From Candidatus Blastococcus massiliensis AP3 (GTDB lineage: Bacteria > Actinomycetota > Actinomycetes > Mycobacteriales > Geodermatophilaceae), in contig NZ_HG931173.1 in assembly GCF_000582785.1 (NCBI RefSeq), positions 686,010 to 738,080 on the forward strand: 52,071 nucleotides of DNA, written 5' to 3'. Each line of letters opens with the position of its first letter. Position 1 is the first letter of the stretch. Both the position numbers and the translations under genes were made by a program. Shown here piece by piece: positions 27,807-38,102 of the stretch. Under the pieces are notes generated by a model. It made no database searches. It had not been told where the DNA came from and saw only the letters and a list, made by a program, of their open reading frames with translations.

Positions 27807-28297
27807 GGGTGCTGTTGCGGCCCGGTCGGCTGACCGCCGGCCGGACGGTGCCGGTCCCGCTCGTAGTCGCTGATCAGCCCGATCCGGCGGACGTGCCGCT
27901 CGTCGCCGCTGAACGGGGTGCGGAGGAACTCCAGCACCAGCTCGGTGGCCTCCTCGACGCTGTGCTGACGCGCACCGATGGAGACGACGTTGGCGTCGTT
28001 GTGCTCGCGCGCCAGCTGTGCGGTCGCGGTGTTCCACACGAGCGCGGCACGGACGCCGGGCACCTTGTTCGCGGCGATCTGCTCGCCGTTCCCGGAGCCA
28101 CCGATGACGACGCCGAGCGAGCCGGGCTCGGTGACGGTCCGCTCCCCCACCTCGAAGCAGAACGGCGGGTAGTCGTCCTGGGCGTCGTACTCGAACGCTC
28201 CGCAGTCGACGGGCTCGTGCCCGGCCTCCGCGAGCGCCTTCTTCAGGTGCTCCTTGAACTCGAGGCCGGCGTGGTCGGTACCGACGAAGACGCGCAT
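27803..28297 (-). CDS. rpiB: Ribose-5-phosphate isomerase B
   Basis: RpiB/LacA-type sugar isomerase of the pentose phosphate pathway. Of its 164 residues the last 15 are a Pro/Gln-rich tail. FVGTDHAGLEFKEHL, the phosphate-binding GGSGNGEQIAANK loop and REHNDANVVSIGAR are family signatures. The position next to the Rv2466c-like gene matches Rv2465c of M. tuberculosis. It is coupled with the downstream maleylpyruvate-isomerase-like gene by a four-base overlap. Confidence 0.96.
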   Translation of the reverse strand: MRVFVGTDHAGLEFKEHLKKALAEAGHEPVDCGAFEYDAQDDYPPFCFEVGERTVTEPGSLGVVIGGSGNGEQIAANKVPGVRAALVWNTATAQLAREHNDANVVSIGARQHSVEEATELVLEFLRTPFSGDERHVRRIGLISDYERDRHRPAGGQPTGPQQHP

Positions 28298-28413
28298 GGC
28301 GGCAAGTTTGACAGGCTGGTTCCGTGGCGGTGCTGGGGGTCGACCGCTGGCGGGGCGGCTGGGTGCGCGCGCTGCTGGTGGGCCGGCCGATGCGCATCTG
28401 CTGGTGAGCGCGC

Positions 28414-28467
28414 GGACTTTCGGCGCCGAAAGTCCCGGGGCGGCCCGGACTTCCGGCGCCGCAAGCC
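28414..28467. repeat. Tandem palindromes after the SDR gene
   Basis: GGACTTTCGGCGCCGAAAGTCC (28414-28435) minus its end bases contains a perfect CTTTCGGCGCCGAAAG core; the whole 22 bases are self-complementary. A degenerate second copy with the same CGGCGCCG centre follows at 28447-28467, one base before the SDR stop codon. Its family membership is unknown. It may act as a double terminator for the SDR gene. Confidence 0.75.
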
Positions 28468-28468
28468 C

Positions 28469-29230
28469 TCAGGAGCCGGTGAGTCGGCGGACGATCGAGA
28501 GCGGCAGCAGGCGCAGCAGCCGGGCGACCGGGCGCCACGGCCATTCCGGCACGTAGCCGCGCACCGGCTCGCGCTCGACGACGGCGACCAGTGCGTCCAC
28601 GCCCTTGTCCAGGCCGACGGTCAGCGGACCGCGCCGTCCCTCGTTGATGTCGGTGGCGATGTAGCCGGGCAGGATCGCGGACACCACGATCTGCGAGCCG
28701 TAGACGTCCGAGCGGATGCCCTCGGCCAGGGAGTTCAGCGCCGTCTTGCTGGCGCCGTAGGCGGTGCGCGTGCCCGGCATGCCGCGGACGGAGGCGACCG
28801 AGGAGATGAGCACCAGGTGCCCTGCGCCCTGGCTGTGGAAGATCTCCATCGCCGCCTCGCACTGCGCGTGCGAACCGAGGACGTTGGTGAGCAGGACGGC
28901 GCGGTTGTCGGCGGCGTGCCCCGTGCCGACCGAGCCGCCCTTGCCGATGCCCGCGTTGACGATCACCCGGTCGAAGCCGCCCAGCTCCTCGGCCAGCCGC
29001 GGCATCACGGTCGCGACCGATCCCGGGTCGTCGACGTCCATGGCCGCGACGACGACGCGGATGCCGGGGTGCGCGGCGAGCAGTTCCTCGCGCAGCGCCT
29101 CGAGCCGGTCGAGCCGGCGTGCGGTCAGGGCGAGGTCGCGGCCCATGGCGGCGAACCGGCGGGCCATGCCCTGGCCGAGGCCGGCGCTGGCGCCGGAGAT
29201 GAAGATCCGCTGACGGACGGGACTCGGCAT
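28469..29230 (-). CDS. Short-chain dehydrogenase/reductase (SDR)
   Basis: A 253-residue classical SDR with NAD(P)-binding GASAGLGQG, NAG motif (VNAGIGKG), Ser of LISSVAS and the YGASK active site. The C-terminal RPVARLLRLLPLSIVRRL helix is hydrophobic/basic and may touch the membrane, as in SDRs acting on lipids. The substrate is not predictable. The ATG at 29230 with AGGA 9 bases upstream was chosen over one 6 codons earlier. Tandem palindromes abut the stop codon. Confidence 0.9.
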   Translation of the reverse strand: MPSPVRQRIFISGASAGLGQGMARRFAAMGRDLALTARRLDRLEALREELLAAHPGIRVVVAAMDVDDPGSVATVMPRLAEELGGFDRVIVNAGIGKGGSVGTGHAADNRAVLLTNVLGSHAQCEAAMEIFHSQGAGHLVLISSVASVRGMPGTRTAYGASKTALNSLAEGIRSDVYGSQIVVSAILPGYIATDINEGRRGPLTVGLDKGVDALVAVVEREPVRGYVPEWPWRPVARLLRLLPLSIVRRLTGS

Positions 29231-29313
29231 CAGGACATCCTGCCGCACCCCCTGGCCCCGGTTCAGGGGCCCGCCGCGAGCTCGCGAGTGGTGGGGGGAA
29301 GCGGGGTCCCTTC

Positions 29314-29976
29314 TCAGGAGCGGGTGAGCTCGAGGGTCTCGGCGGGGACGGACTCCAGGTCGGGACCGGACTGCCGGGTGCGCTTGAGCTCCCAGAAGTC
29401 GGGGAGATTGGCCAGCAGGACGGCGCCGTCGAAGGCCTTGCCCGCGTCCTCACCGGTGGGCACCTTGCTGATGACCGGACCGAAGAAGGCCACGCCGTCG
29501 ATGTGCATGACCGGCGTGCCGACGTCGTCACCGACCGGGTCCATGCCCGCGTGGTGGCTCTTCTCGAGTGCTTCGTCGTACTCGGTGGAGGTCGCTGCCT
29601 CGGCGAGGGACGCCGGCAGGCCGACGCGCTCCAGGGCGGGCGCGACCAGGTCCTCGAGCTCCACGCCCTCGTGGTGCCGCAGGGTGCCCATGGCGGTGTA
29701 GAGGTCGCCGAGGACCTCGTCGCCGTGCTGCTGGGCGGCGGCGATCGCGACCCGGACCGGGCCGATCGCCTTCTTCATCATCGCCTGGTAGTCCTCGGAC
29801 AGGTCACGCCCGCGGTTCAGGACGGCCAGCGACATGACGTGCCAGTGCAGGTCGATGTCGCGCACCTTGGCCGCCTCGAGCACCCAGCGGCTGGTCAGCC
29901 AGGCCCACGGGCACAGCGGGTCGAACCAGAAGTCGACGCGCGCCTTCACGGGGGCGCTCTGCACTGCCTCGGTCAT
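29314..29976 (-). CDS. DsbA-fold protein, mycothiol-dependent nitroreductase (Rv2466c) family
   Basis: A 220-residue thioredoxin-fold protein with a DsbA-like helical insert. The active site reads Cys22-Pro-Trp-Ala25, so only the first cysteine of the CPWC seen in M. tuberculosis Rv2466c is present. [12 protein letters not shown] contains the cis-proline region. The family reduces substrates with mycothiol; a monothiol site implies a mycothiol mixed-disulfide mechanism, which is inference. The ATG at 29976 has GAGGAG at good spacing. It is divergent from pepN exactly as Rv2466c/Rv2467. Confidence 0.9.
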   Translation of the reverse strand: MTEAVQSAPVKARVDFWFDPLCPWAWLTSRWVLEAAKVRDIDLHWHVMSLAVLNRGRDLSEDYQAMMKKAIGPVRVAIAAAQQHGDEVLGDLYTAMGTLRHHEGVELEDLVAPALERVGLPASLAEAATSTEYDEALEKSHHAGMDPVGDDVGTPVMHIDGVAFFGPVISKVPTGEDAGKAFDGAVLLANLPDFWELKRTRQSGPDLESVPAETLELTRS

Positions 29977-30140
29977 GCGGTTCTCCTCGCGTCGGGGGGC
30001 CCGGGCGGCCTCACGGGCTCTGCTCCGGTGCCAATCAGCATCACCGCCGCGTTGTTCCCCCGCGCGACGGACCGCGTGCTGTGCCCGAGGTCCCACCGCG
30101 GCCGCGAATGCCGTCGTCCCGACGTGGGAAGCTGCCGCAC

Positions 30141-32693
<2,553 letters not shown>

Positions 32694-32697
32694 GGCG

Positions 32698-32750
32698 CTC
32701 GGGCGCGCCCGAGGTGGACCGATCGCGGGGGCCGGAGGCTCCCCGATCGG
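32698..32750. terminator. pepN terminator (two hairpins)
   Basis: A CTCGGGCGCGCCCGAG palindrome (32698-32713) is followed by a CCGATC...GATCGG hairpin with a GGGG/CCCC interior (32719-32750). Both lie within 60 bases of the pepN stop and between convergent genes. Confidence 0.65.
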
Positions 32751-32823
32751 GACACGGGCAGCCGCTCAGCCCGGATGGGGGACGGCTCCTGGCCGCGGTG
32801 CGGTCCGGGAGGACCGCGATGTT

Positions 32824-33273
32824 CTAGTGGCGGCGGGAGGGCCGGCCGGCCTGGTCGGACAGCTGGCGCAGTCCGTTGACGATGCCGCCGACGAGGTCGC
32901 CGCCGGCGAAGGCGGTGGTCATCGAGAGCACCGCGAGCGCGCAGGCCCGGTCGGGCAGCCGCCGGGCCGCCGCGGCGCCGGTGACGACCTCCACCACGCG
33001 CTGGCCAGGGGAGACGGCGATCAGCACCGCCTCGGAGGTGTCGCCGCCGGAGTAGGCGTGCAGCTCCTCGGCGCGCCGCCGGGTGGGGGTGCCGAGTTCG
33101 CCGACGTAGAGCGTGAAGCGCAGGCCGGTCTCCCGCGAGGACATCGTGAGCGCCTCGTCGATGCGGGCCAGCTCGCGGAAGCTGAAGATCTGGTCGAGGG
33201 ACTCGTCCGTGCGCGCCGCATCGGTCTGGGTCGTCGCGGTGTCGTGGGACTGGACTTCGAGCGCGCTGGTCAT
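32824..33273 (-). CDS. DUF5130 (TPM-like) protein
   Basis: A 149-residue protein of the DUF5130 family (Rv2468c type), TPM-like in sequence: FSFRELARIDEALTMSS, TGLRFTLYVGELG, AVLIAVSPGQRVVEVVTGAAAARRLPD, then a hydrophobic C-terminal stretch. Its role is unknown. The ATG at 33273 follows GGAGG. It is next to the ctaJ-like gene and convergent with pepN, as in mycobacteria. TAG stop. Confidence 0.87.
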   Translation of the reverse strand: MTSALEVQSHDTATTQTDAARTDESLDQIFSFRELARIDEALTMSSRETGLRFTLYVGELGTPTRRRAEELHAYSGGDTSEAVLIAVSPGQRVVEVVTGAAAARRLPDRACALAVLSMTTAFAGGDLVGGIVNGLRQLSDQAGRPSRRH

Positions 33274-33325
33274 CGCGGGCCTCCGGGCAGGTCGATCGCG
33301 GATCCGGCAGGGGTCATCGGGACGC

Positions 33326-33679
33326 TCACCAGGTGCCCCGCGCGCCGCCGAGCGGGCCGCCCGGCACGGGCCGGGGCGCCGTCGCGCCGTCGCCACCGGA
33401 CGTGCCGCCGCTGACCGCGTGGGTCGCGGCGGCGTCGCTGCCGTGCCGCTCCCCGTAGACCGAGGAGCCGATCGCGGCGGTCTCGCCGTCGTGTCCGCCC
33501 CCGTGCCCGGTGCTCTCCGGGTGGGGCTCGTACCAGACGGGCTCGTGCGTCCACGCCTGGCCCGGCTTGTACCGGGGGCGCCGGTTGCGCACTCCGGGTC
33601 CCAGGGTCAGGAACGCCAGCACCAGGAACACGGCCAGTGGGGCCCCGACGAAGACGAGGATGGTCTCGGCAACGGTCAC
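33326..33679 (-). CDS. ctaJ: CtaJ-like small membrane protein (aa3 oxidase subunit)
   Basis: A 117-residue protein with one N-terminal membrane helix (about 4-27) followed by RNRRPRYKPGQAWTHEPVWY and a long Gly/His/Ser/Pro-rich tail. The helix-plus-GQ.W....VWY pattern, and the position beside DUF5130 and pepN, match the actinobacterial family annotated as cytochrome aa3 oxidase subunit CtaJ, found in the mycobacterial III2-IV2 supercomplex. The identification rests mainly on this motif and on synteny. GTG start at 33679. Confidence 0.7.
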   Translation of the reverse strand: MTVAETILVFVGAPLAVFLVLAFLTLGPGVRNRRPRYKPGQAWTHEPVWYEPHPESTGHGGGHDGETAAIGSSVYGERHGSDAAATHAVSGGTSGGDGATAPRPVPGGPLGGARGTW

Positions 33680-33708
33680 GCCGGTCAACTTACCGGCACC
33701 CTCCGCGC

Positions 33709-35145
33709 TCAGCCCGCCGCGCTCCCCCAGACGGCCGGGTGTCGGTGCGCCCAGGGCCGGGCAGCCTCCAACTGGGCCGCCAGGGAGATCAGCATGGACT
33801 CGTCGGCGGGCCGTCCCACCAGCATCGAACCGATGGGCAGGCCGCCGACCGTCCAGTGCAGCGGCACGCTGACGGCGGGCTGCCCCGTCACGTTGTAGAG
33901 GGCGGTGAAGGCGGCGTAGCGCTTGTTGCGCTCGAAGTCCTCGGCGCCGTCGGCCCCGTCGGTGAACCAGCCGATCGGCCGCGGCGTCATGGTGGTCACC
34001 GGTGCGAGCAGGACGTCGAACCCCGCGGTCGCCTGCAGGAACCGGCGGGAGAACAGCCGCAGCGCCGTCAGCGCCTCCATCGCGTCCTTCGCCGACATGG
34101 CCAGGCCGCGGGCGCGCAGTTCCTGGGTGATCGGTCGCAGCTCCCCCACGCGTTCCGGCGGAACCGGCAGGGTCGCGCCGGAGAGCGACCACACCCGCTC
34201 GAACGCGGCCAGCACCTCGGGCCCCAGCAGGCCGGGCGGCGCCGGCTCGACGACGTGACCGACGTCGGTGAGCAGCCGCTCCGCGTCGTCCAGGGCGGTG
34301 ACGATCTCCGGCTGCAGCTCCGCGCCGGGCATCACCGATTCGGTGAACCGGCCGATCCGCAGCCGCCCCGGCTCGCGGCCGGCCGCGGCCAGGAAGGTCT
34401 CCCCCGGGGGCAGCGGCGGCGCCCACGCGAAGTCCCCGGGCTCGGGCCCGGCCATCGCGTCGAGCATCGCCGCGGCGTCCCGGACGGTCCGCGCCAGCGG
34501 TCCGCTGGTGCCCAGGCCGGTGGCGTCGCCGCCCATCGGCGCGCTGCTGATCCGTCCCCGTGCGGGCTTGAGGCCGACCAGCCCGTTGATGCTGGCCGGG
34601 ATCCGGATCGAGCCGCCGCCGTCGCTGCCCTGGGCGAACGGCACGAACCCGGCGGCGACCGCGACCGCCGACCCGCCGCTGGAGCCGCCGGCCAGCAGGG
34701 CGGGGTCCCACGGGCAGCGGGCCGGGCCGACGAGGTCGTTGTCGGTGTAGCAGGGGTAGCCGAACTCCGGCGTGTTCGTCTTGCCCAGGCTGATCGTCCC
34801 GGCCGCGGCCAGCCGGGTGACGACGGCGTCGTCCACCGTGGGCACGAAGTCGGCGGTGACCCGCGAGCCGTACGTCGTCCGCACCCCCGCGGTGCTGTTC
34901 AGGTCCTTGATCGCGGTGGGGACGCCGAGCAGCGGCGGTAGCTCGCCGCCTGCAGACAGCCGGCGCTCGGCGGCGGCCGCGGCAGCCAGCGCGCGCTCGG
35001 GGGTGACGGTGATGAAGGCACCGAGCCCGGCGTCGTGGGCCTCGATCCGGCGCAGCGCGTGCTCGACCAGCTCGGTGGGCGTCACCTCGCCCCCGCGGAC
35101 GGCGGCGGCCTGCTCGAGCGCGGTCAGGTCGTGCAGCTGGGTCAC
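33709..35145 (-). CDS. Amidase-signature family hydrolase (second copy)
   Basis: A 478-residue amidase-signature enzyme. The triad is Lys80, Ser155 (GGSSGG) and Ser179 (DGGGSIRIPA), again 24 residues apart. It shares with the amidase at 17499-18953 the C-terminal NVTGQPA-S-PLHWT pattern and is a clear paralogue. The GTG at 35145 is preceded by a TAGCGT box 8 bases upstream and no ribosome site. It is divergent from kynureninase across 66 bases. As a kynurenine-pathway neighbour it could act as a formamidase-like hydrolase, but no sequence feature proves this. Confidence 0.9.
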   Translation of the reverse strand: MTQLHDLTALEQAAAVRGGEVTPTELVEHALRRIEAHDAGLGAFITVTPERALAAAAAAERRLSAGGELPPLLGVPTAIKDLNSTAGVRTTYGSRVTADFVPTVDDAVVTRLAAAGTISLGKTNTPEFGYPCYTDNDLVGPARCPWDPALLAGGSSGGSAVAVAAGFVPFAQGSDGGGSIRIPASINGLVGLKPARGRISSAPMGGDATGLGTSGPLARTVRDAAAMLDAMAGPEPGDFAWAPPLPPGETFLAAAGREPGRLRIGRFTESVMPGAELQPEIVTALDDAERLLTDVGHVVEPAPPGLLGPEVLAAFERVWSLSGATLPVPPERVGELRPITQELRARGLAMSAKDAMEALTALRLFSRRFLQATAGFDVLLAPVTTMTPRPIGWFTDGADGAEDFERNKRYAAFTALYNVTGQPAVSVPLHWTVGGLPIGSMLVGRPADESMLISLAAQLEAARPWAHRHPAVWGSAAG

Positions 35146-35153
35146 GGACGGCG

Positions 35154-35159
35154 ACGCTA
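35154..35159 (-). promoter_or_regulatory. Candidate -10 box of the second amidase
   Basis: TAGCGT on the minus strand lies 8 bases before the GTG at 35145, in the 66-base divergent gap with kynureninase. It fits TANNNT and a leaderless transcript. Confidence 0.38.
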
Positions 35160-35211
35160 GTCCGGTGCCCCTGCGGGCAGCCGCCCACCGGGGTGACGTA
35201 CACAGGACGGC

Positions 35212-36468
35212 ATGGACCTCTCCCGTGCCGCCGCGGAGGCCCTCGACGCGGCCGATCCCCTCGCCGGCTTCCGCGGGCGCTTCGCCGGTGCCGGCGAGGA
35301 CGGGCTGCTCTACCTCGACGGCAACTCGCTGGGCCGGATGCCCCTGGCCACGCCGGCCACGCTGAGCCGCGTGGTCGAGGAGGAGTGGGCCCGCGGGCTG
35401 GTCGGATCGTGGTCGCAGTGGATCGGCGCGGCGACACGGATCGGCGACGCGCTCGGCACCGGCGTGCTCGGAGCCGCGCCCGGTCAGGTCCTGGTCGGCG
35501 ACTCCACCACGGTGAACCTCTACAAGCTGCTGGTCGCCGGTGCGGCGTCCCGGCCCGGCCGGGACGTGCTGGTCTGCACCGCCGACGACTTCCCCACGGA
35601 CCGATACGTGGTCGCGGGCGTCGCCGAGGCGCGCGGCATGACCGTGCGCGAGATCGAGGCCGACATCGACCAGGGACTCGACCTCGAGGTGCTCGCTGCC
35701 GGGCTGGACGAGCGCGTCGCCGTCGTCGTGCTCTCGCTGGTGGCCTACCGCTCCGGTGCGCTGGCCGACGTCGCCGAGGTCACCCGGCTCGTGCACGAGT
35801 CCGGCGCCCTGCTGCTCTGGGACCTCTCCCACGCCGTGGGCGCGGTGCCGGTCGACCTCGACGCGAGCGGCGCCGACCTGGCCGTCGGCTGCACGTACAA
35901 GTACCTCAACGGCGGGCCGGGGGCGCCGGCGTTCCTGTACGTGCGGCGCGAACTGCAGGAGGAGCTGCGCTCGCCGATCCAGGGCTGGTTCGGTCAGCGC
36001 GACCAGTTCGAGATGGGCCCGGAGTACGTCCCGGCCGAGGGCATCGAGCGGTTCGGCGTCGGGACGCCGCCGGTGCTCGGCATGGCGTCGGTGGAGGTGG
36101 GCGCGGCGCTGGTCGCCGAGGCCGGCATCGAGACGCTGGCCGCCAAGGGCCGGGCGATGACCGACCTGATCGTGGCGCTCGGCGACGCGTGGCTCGTGCC
36201 CGAGGGCGTGGCGCTGGCCTCACCGCGGGAGGCGTCGCGCCGCGGCTCGCACGTCACGTTCGCCCATCCGCAGGCGTGGCAGCTGACGCAGGCGCTGGTC
36301 GACCGCCAGGTGGTGCCGGACTTCCGGACGCCCGACCGCGTGCGGCTGGGGCCGGCGCCCCTCTACACCCGGTTCGTCGACGTGTGGGACGCGATGGCGC
36401 GGTTCCGCGAGATCCTGACCGACCGCTCCTACGAGGCCTTCCCCGCCGAGCGCGCCCGCGTCACCTGA
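35212..36468 (+). CDS. kynU: Kynureninase
   Basis: PLP enzyme cleaving kynurenine to anthranilate and alanine in tryptophan catabolism. It has 418 residues, with YLDGNSLGRMP near the N-terminus, WDLSHAVGAVP for the cofactor-binding Asp, and PLP lysine 230 in CTYKYLNGGPG. The ATG has AGGA 5 bases upstream. No tryptophan dioxygenase gene is in the window. The divergent amidase might supply the deformylation step; that is inference. Confidence 0.94.
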   Translation: MDLSRAAAEALDAADPLAGFRGRFAGAGEDGLLYLDGNSLGRMPLATPATLSRVVEEEWARGLVGSWSQWIGAATRIGDALGTGVLGAAPGQVLVGDSTTVNLYKLLVAGAASRPGRDVLVCTADDFPTDRYVVAGVAEARGMTVREIEADIDQGLDLEVLAAGLDERVAVVVLSLVAYRSGALADVAEVTRLVHESGALLLWDLSHAVGAVPVDLDASGADLAVGCTYKYLNGGPGAPAFLYVRRELQEELRSPIQGWFGQRDQFEMGPEYVPAEGIERFGVGTPPVLGMASVEVGAALVAEAGIETLAAKGRAMTDLIVALGDAWLVPEGVALASPREASRRGSHVTFAHPQAWQLTQALVDRQVVPDFRTPDRVRLGPAPLYTRFVDVWDAMARFREILTDRSYEAFPAERARVT

Positions 36469-36478
36469 ACGTCGGGAG

Positions 36479-37354
36479 TCAGTCCGGGTCGGGGACGCCG
36501 ATCGGGTTGTTCGCGGGCCACACCCCCGCGGTGACGACGGCGCGGCGCACCGGCCGGAGCAGCTCGGCGAGCCGGTCGCAGCCGGCCGCGCCCAGCGCCT
36601 GCCACGGCCCGAGCGCCAGCCGATCGGTGTCGGCCTCGATCGCGGTGACCATCGCCAGCCCCTCGGCGGTGAGCTCCGCATCCGGCTCGGCCCCGGTGAG
36701 CCAGCCGCGGTCGGCGAGCCGGGCGGCGGCGCCGTCCCAGGCGGCGTCGTCCCACCCCCGGGCCTTCTGCAGCCACGCGCGGTCCGACCGGCCGGCCGCG
36801 ACGGCGAGCACGTGCGCCTGCACGCCGTCGACCTCGCGCTGCACCAGCGCGACGGTGTGCCCGTCGCCGCGGTGCTCGCGCAACGTCGTCAGCGCCTGCC
36901 ACAGCACCAGGTGCGGCTCGCCGGGTCCGTCCAGCGCGCTGTTGGCGGCCGCCAGCGGGCGGCCGGGCAGGTCGACGGCGGCCGCCGCGGACGACGCCAG
37001 CTCCCTCGCCTCGACCGCGTCGGCGGAGGTGATCCACTCCTCCCCCAGCACCCGGCGAACCGCTGCGTCCACCCCGGCCAGCCGGGCGTCCAGCGCCGCA
37101 GCGGGGCTCGCCTGCTCCCAGACGCCGGGAACCCGCCGGGCCACGAACCCCGGCGCGAAGTTCACGAACGTCGCGGTGACCACCGCAGGCCCGACCGCGC
37201 CCAACGGCGCCGCCCGGCCGGCGAAGTAGCCGGCCCAGAACCCGCGCAGGCCGGCGGCTGCGAAGGCCGCGCCCGCCTCCTCGGCGAAGTACGTGAGCGC
37301 GTGGAACGGCTCGCCCAGACTCCACAGGAGCCGGGCGGTGGCGGGAGAGGTCAT
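36479..37354 (-). CDS. SCO6745/SalK-like protein
   Basis: A 291-residue protein resembling the SalK / SCO6745 family: the N-terminal block LWSLGEPFHALTYFAEEAG, then FWAGYFAGRAAPLG and VVTATFVNFAPGFV, then a second half of similar helical make-up. The family is widespread in actinobacteria and of unknown function. The ATG at 37354 overlaps the HNH gene stop by four bases (ATGA), so the two are translated together. Confidence 0.8.
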   Translation of the reverse strand: MTSPATARLLWSLGEPFHALTYFAEEAGAAFAAAGLRGFWAGYFAGRAAPLGAVGPAVVTATFVNFAPGFVARRVPGVWEQASPAAALDARLAGVDAAVRRVLGEEWITSADAVEARELASSAAAAVDLPGRPLAAANSALDGPGEPHLVLWQALTTLREHRGDGHTVALVQREVDGVQAHVLAVAAGRSDRAWLQKARGWDDAAWDGAAARLADRGWLTGAEPDAELTAEGLAMVTAIEADTDRLALGPWQALGAAGCDRLAELLRPVRRAVVTAGVWPANNPIGVPDPD

Positions 37355-37959
37355 GCGCTGACGCTCTCAGGGATGCCCAGCCACTCCCGCCAGCGCGGGT
37401 CGACGGTGCGGTGCCCGAGCAGCCGCCAGGCCGCGCCGCTCGGGGTGCGCGGCGGGTGCGGGAGCTGCCAGCCCAGCTCGGCCAGGGAGCGGTCGGCCTT
37501 GGTGTGGTTGCACCGCCGGCAGGCGGCTACGACGTTGTCCCACGTATGGGTGCCGCCCCGGCTCCGCGGGACGACGTGGTCGATGCTGGTGGCCGAGCCG
37601 CCGCAGTAGACGCACGTCTGCCCGTCACGGGTGAACACGGCCCGCCGCGACAGCGGCACGGACGACGGGTACGGCACCCGCACGTACCGGTTCAGCCGCA
37701 CCACGACCGGAACCGGGAGGCTCACGCGCTCGGCGTGGACCACGTCGGACGACGAGTCGACCGGCTCGGCCTTCTGGGCGAGCACGAGCACGATCGCCCG
37801 CCGGCTCGAGACGACGCAGAGCGGCTCGAACGTGGCGTTGAGCAGCAGGGTCGCGCTGGTCGTCCCGGGCGAGGGCACGGGCAGGACCGATGGATGGTGT
37901 GGGTCGCGGCGGGGGCCTGGGTGACCCACCGGCGTCGACCCGGACGCGGCGCGCAGCAC
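37351..37959 (-). CDS. HNH endonuclease domain protein
   Basis: A 202-residue protein with a C-terminal HNH nuclease domain: zinc cysteines Cys116/Cys119 and Cys147/Cys150, the Asp127-His128 pair in SIDHVVPRSRGG, Asn142, and the NHTK end. It matches the Rv2469c family, which is conserved in single copy across actinobacteria; its cellular role is unknown. The GTG at 37959 is preceded, after one base, by GGAGGTGATC, a ten-base perfect match to the 16S anti-Shine-Dalgarno region, which fixes the start. Confidence 0.92.
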   Translation of the reverse strand: MLRAASGSTPVGHPGPRRDPHHPSVLPVPSPGTTSATLLLNATFEPLCVVSSRRAIVLVLAQKAEPVDSSSDVVHAERVSLPVPVVVRLNRYVRVPYPSSVPLSRRAVFTRDGQTCVYCGGSATSIDHVVPRSRGGTHTWDNVVAACRRCNHTKADRSLAELGWQLPHPPRTPSGAAWRLLGHRTVDPRWREWLGIPESVSA

Positions 37960-38090
37960 GGATCACCTCCGGTCGCCCCGGACCGCCGGTGGCTCCGAGA
38001 CCCGCGGGCTGCCCCATTCTGACCCGGAAGCAGCCGATCGGCGCTGCCGGATTTCGCGGGCGCCCCGTCCTGGCGGGTCAGCGACGCCTC

Positions 38091-38096
38091 TACCGT
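38091..38096 (+). promoter_or_regulatory. Candidate leaderless promoter -10 box of the S9 peptidase
   Basis: TACCGT lies 6 bases before the ATG at 38103. No separate ribosome site is needed if transcription starts at the ATG. Confidence 0.4.
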
Positions 38097-38102
38097 GGCC
38101 GG

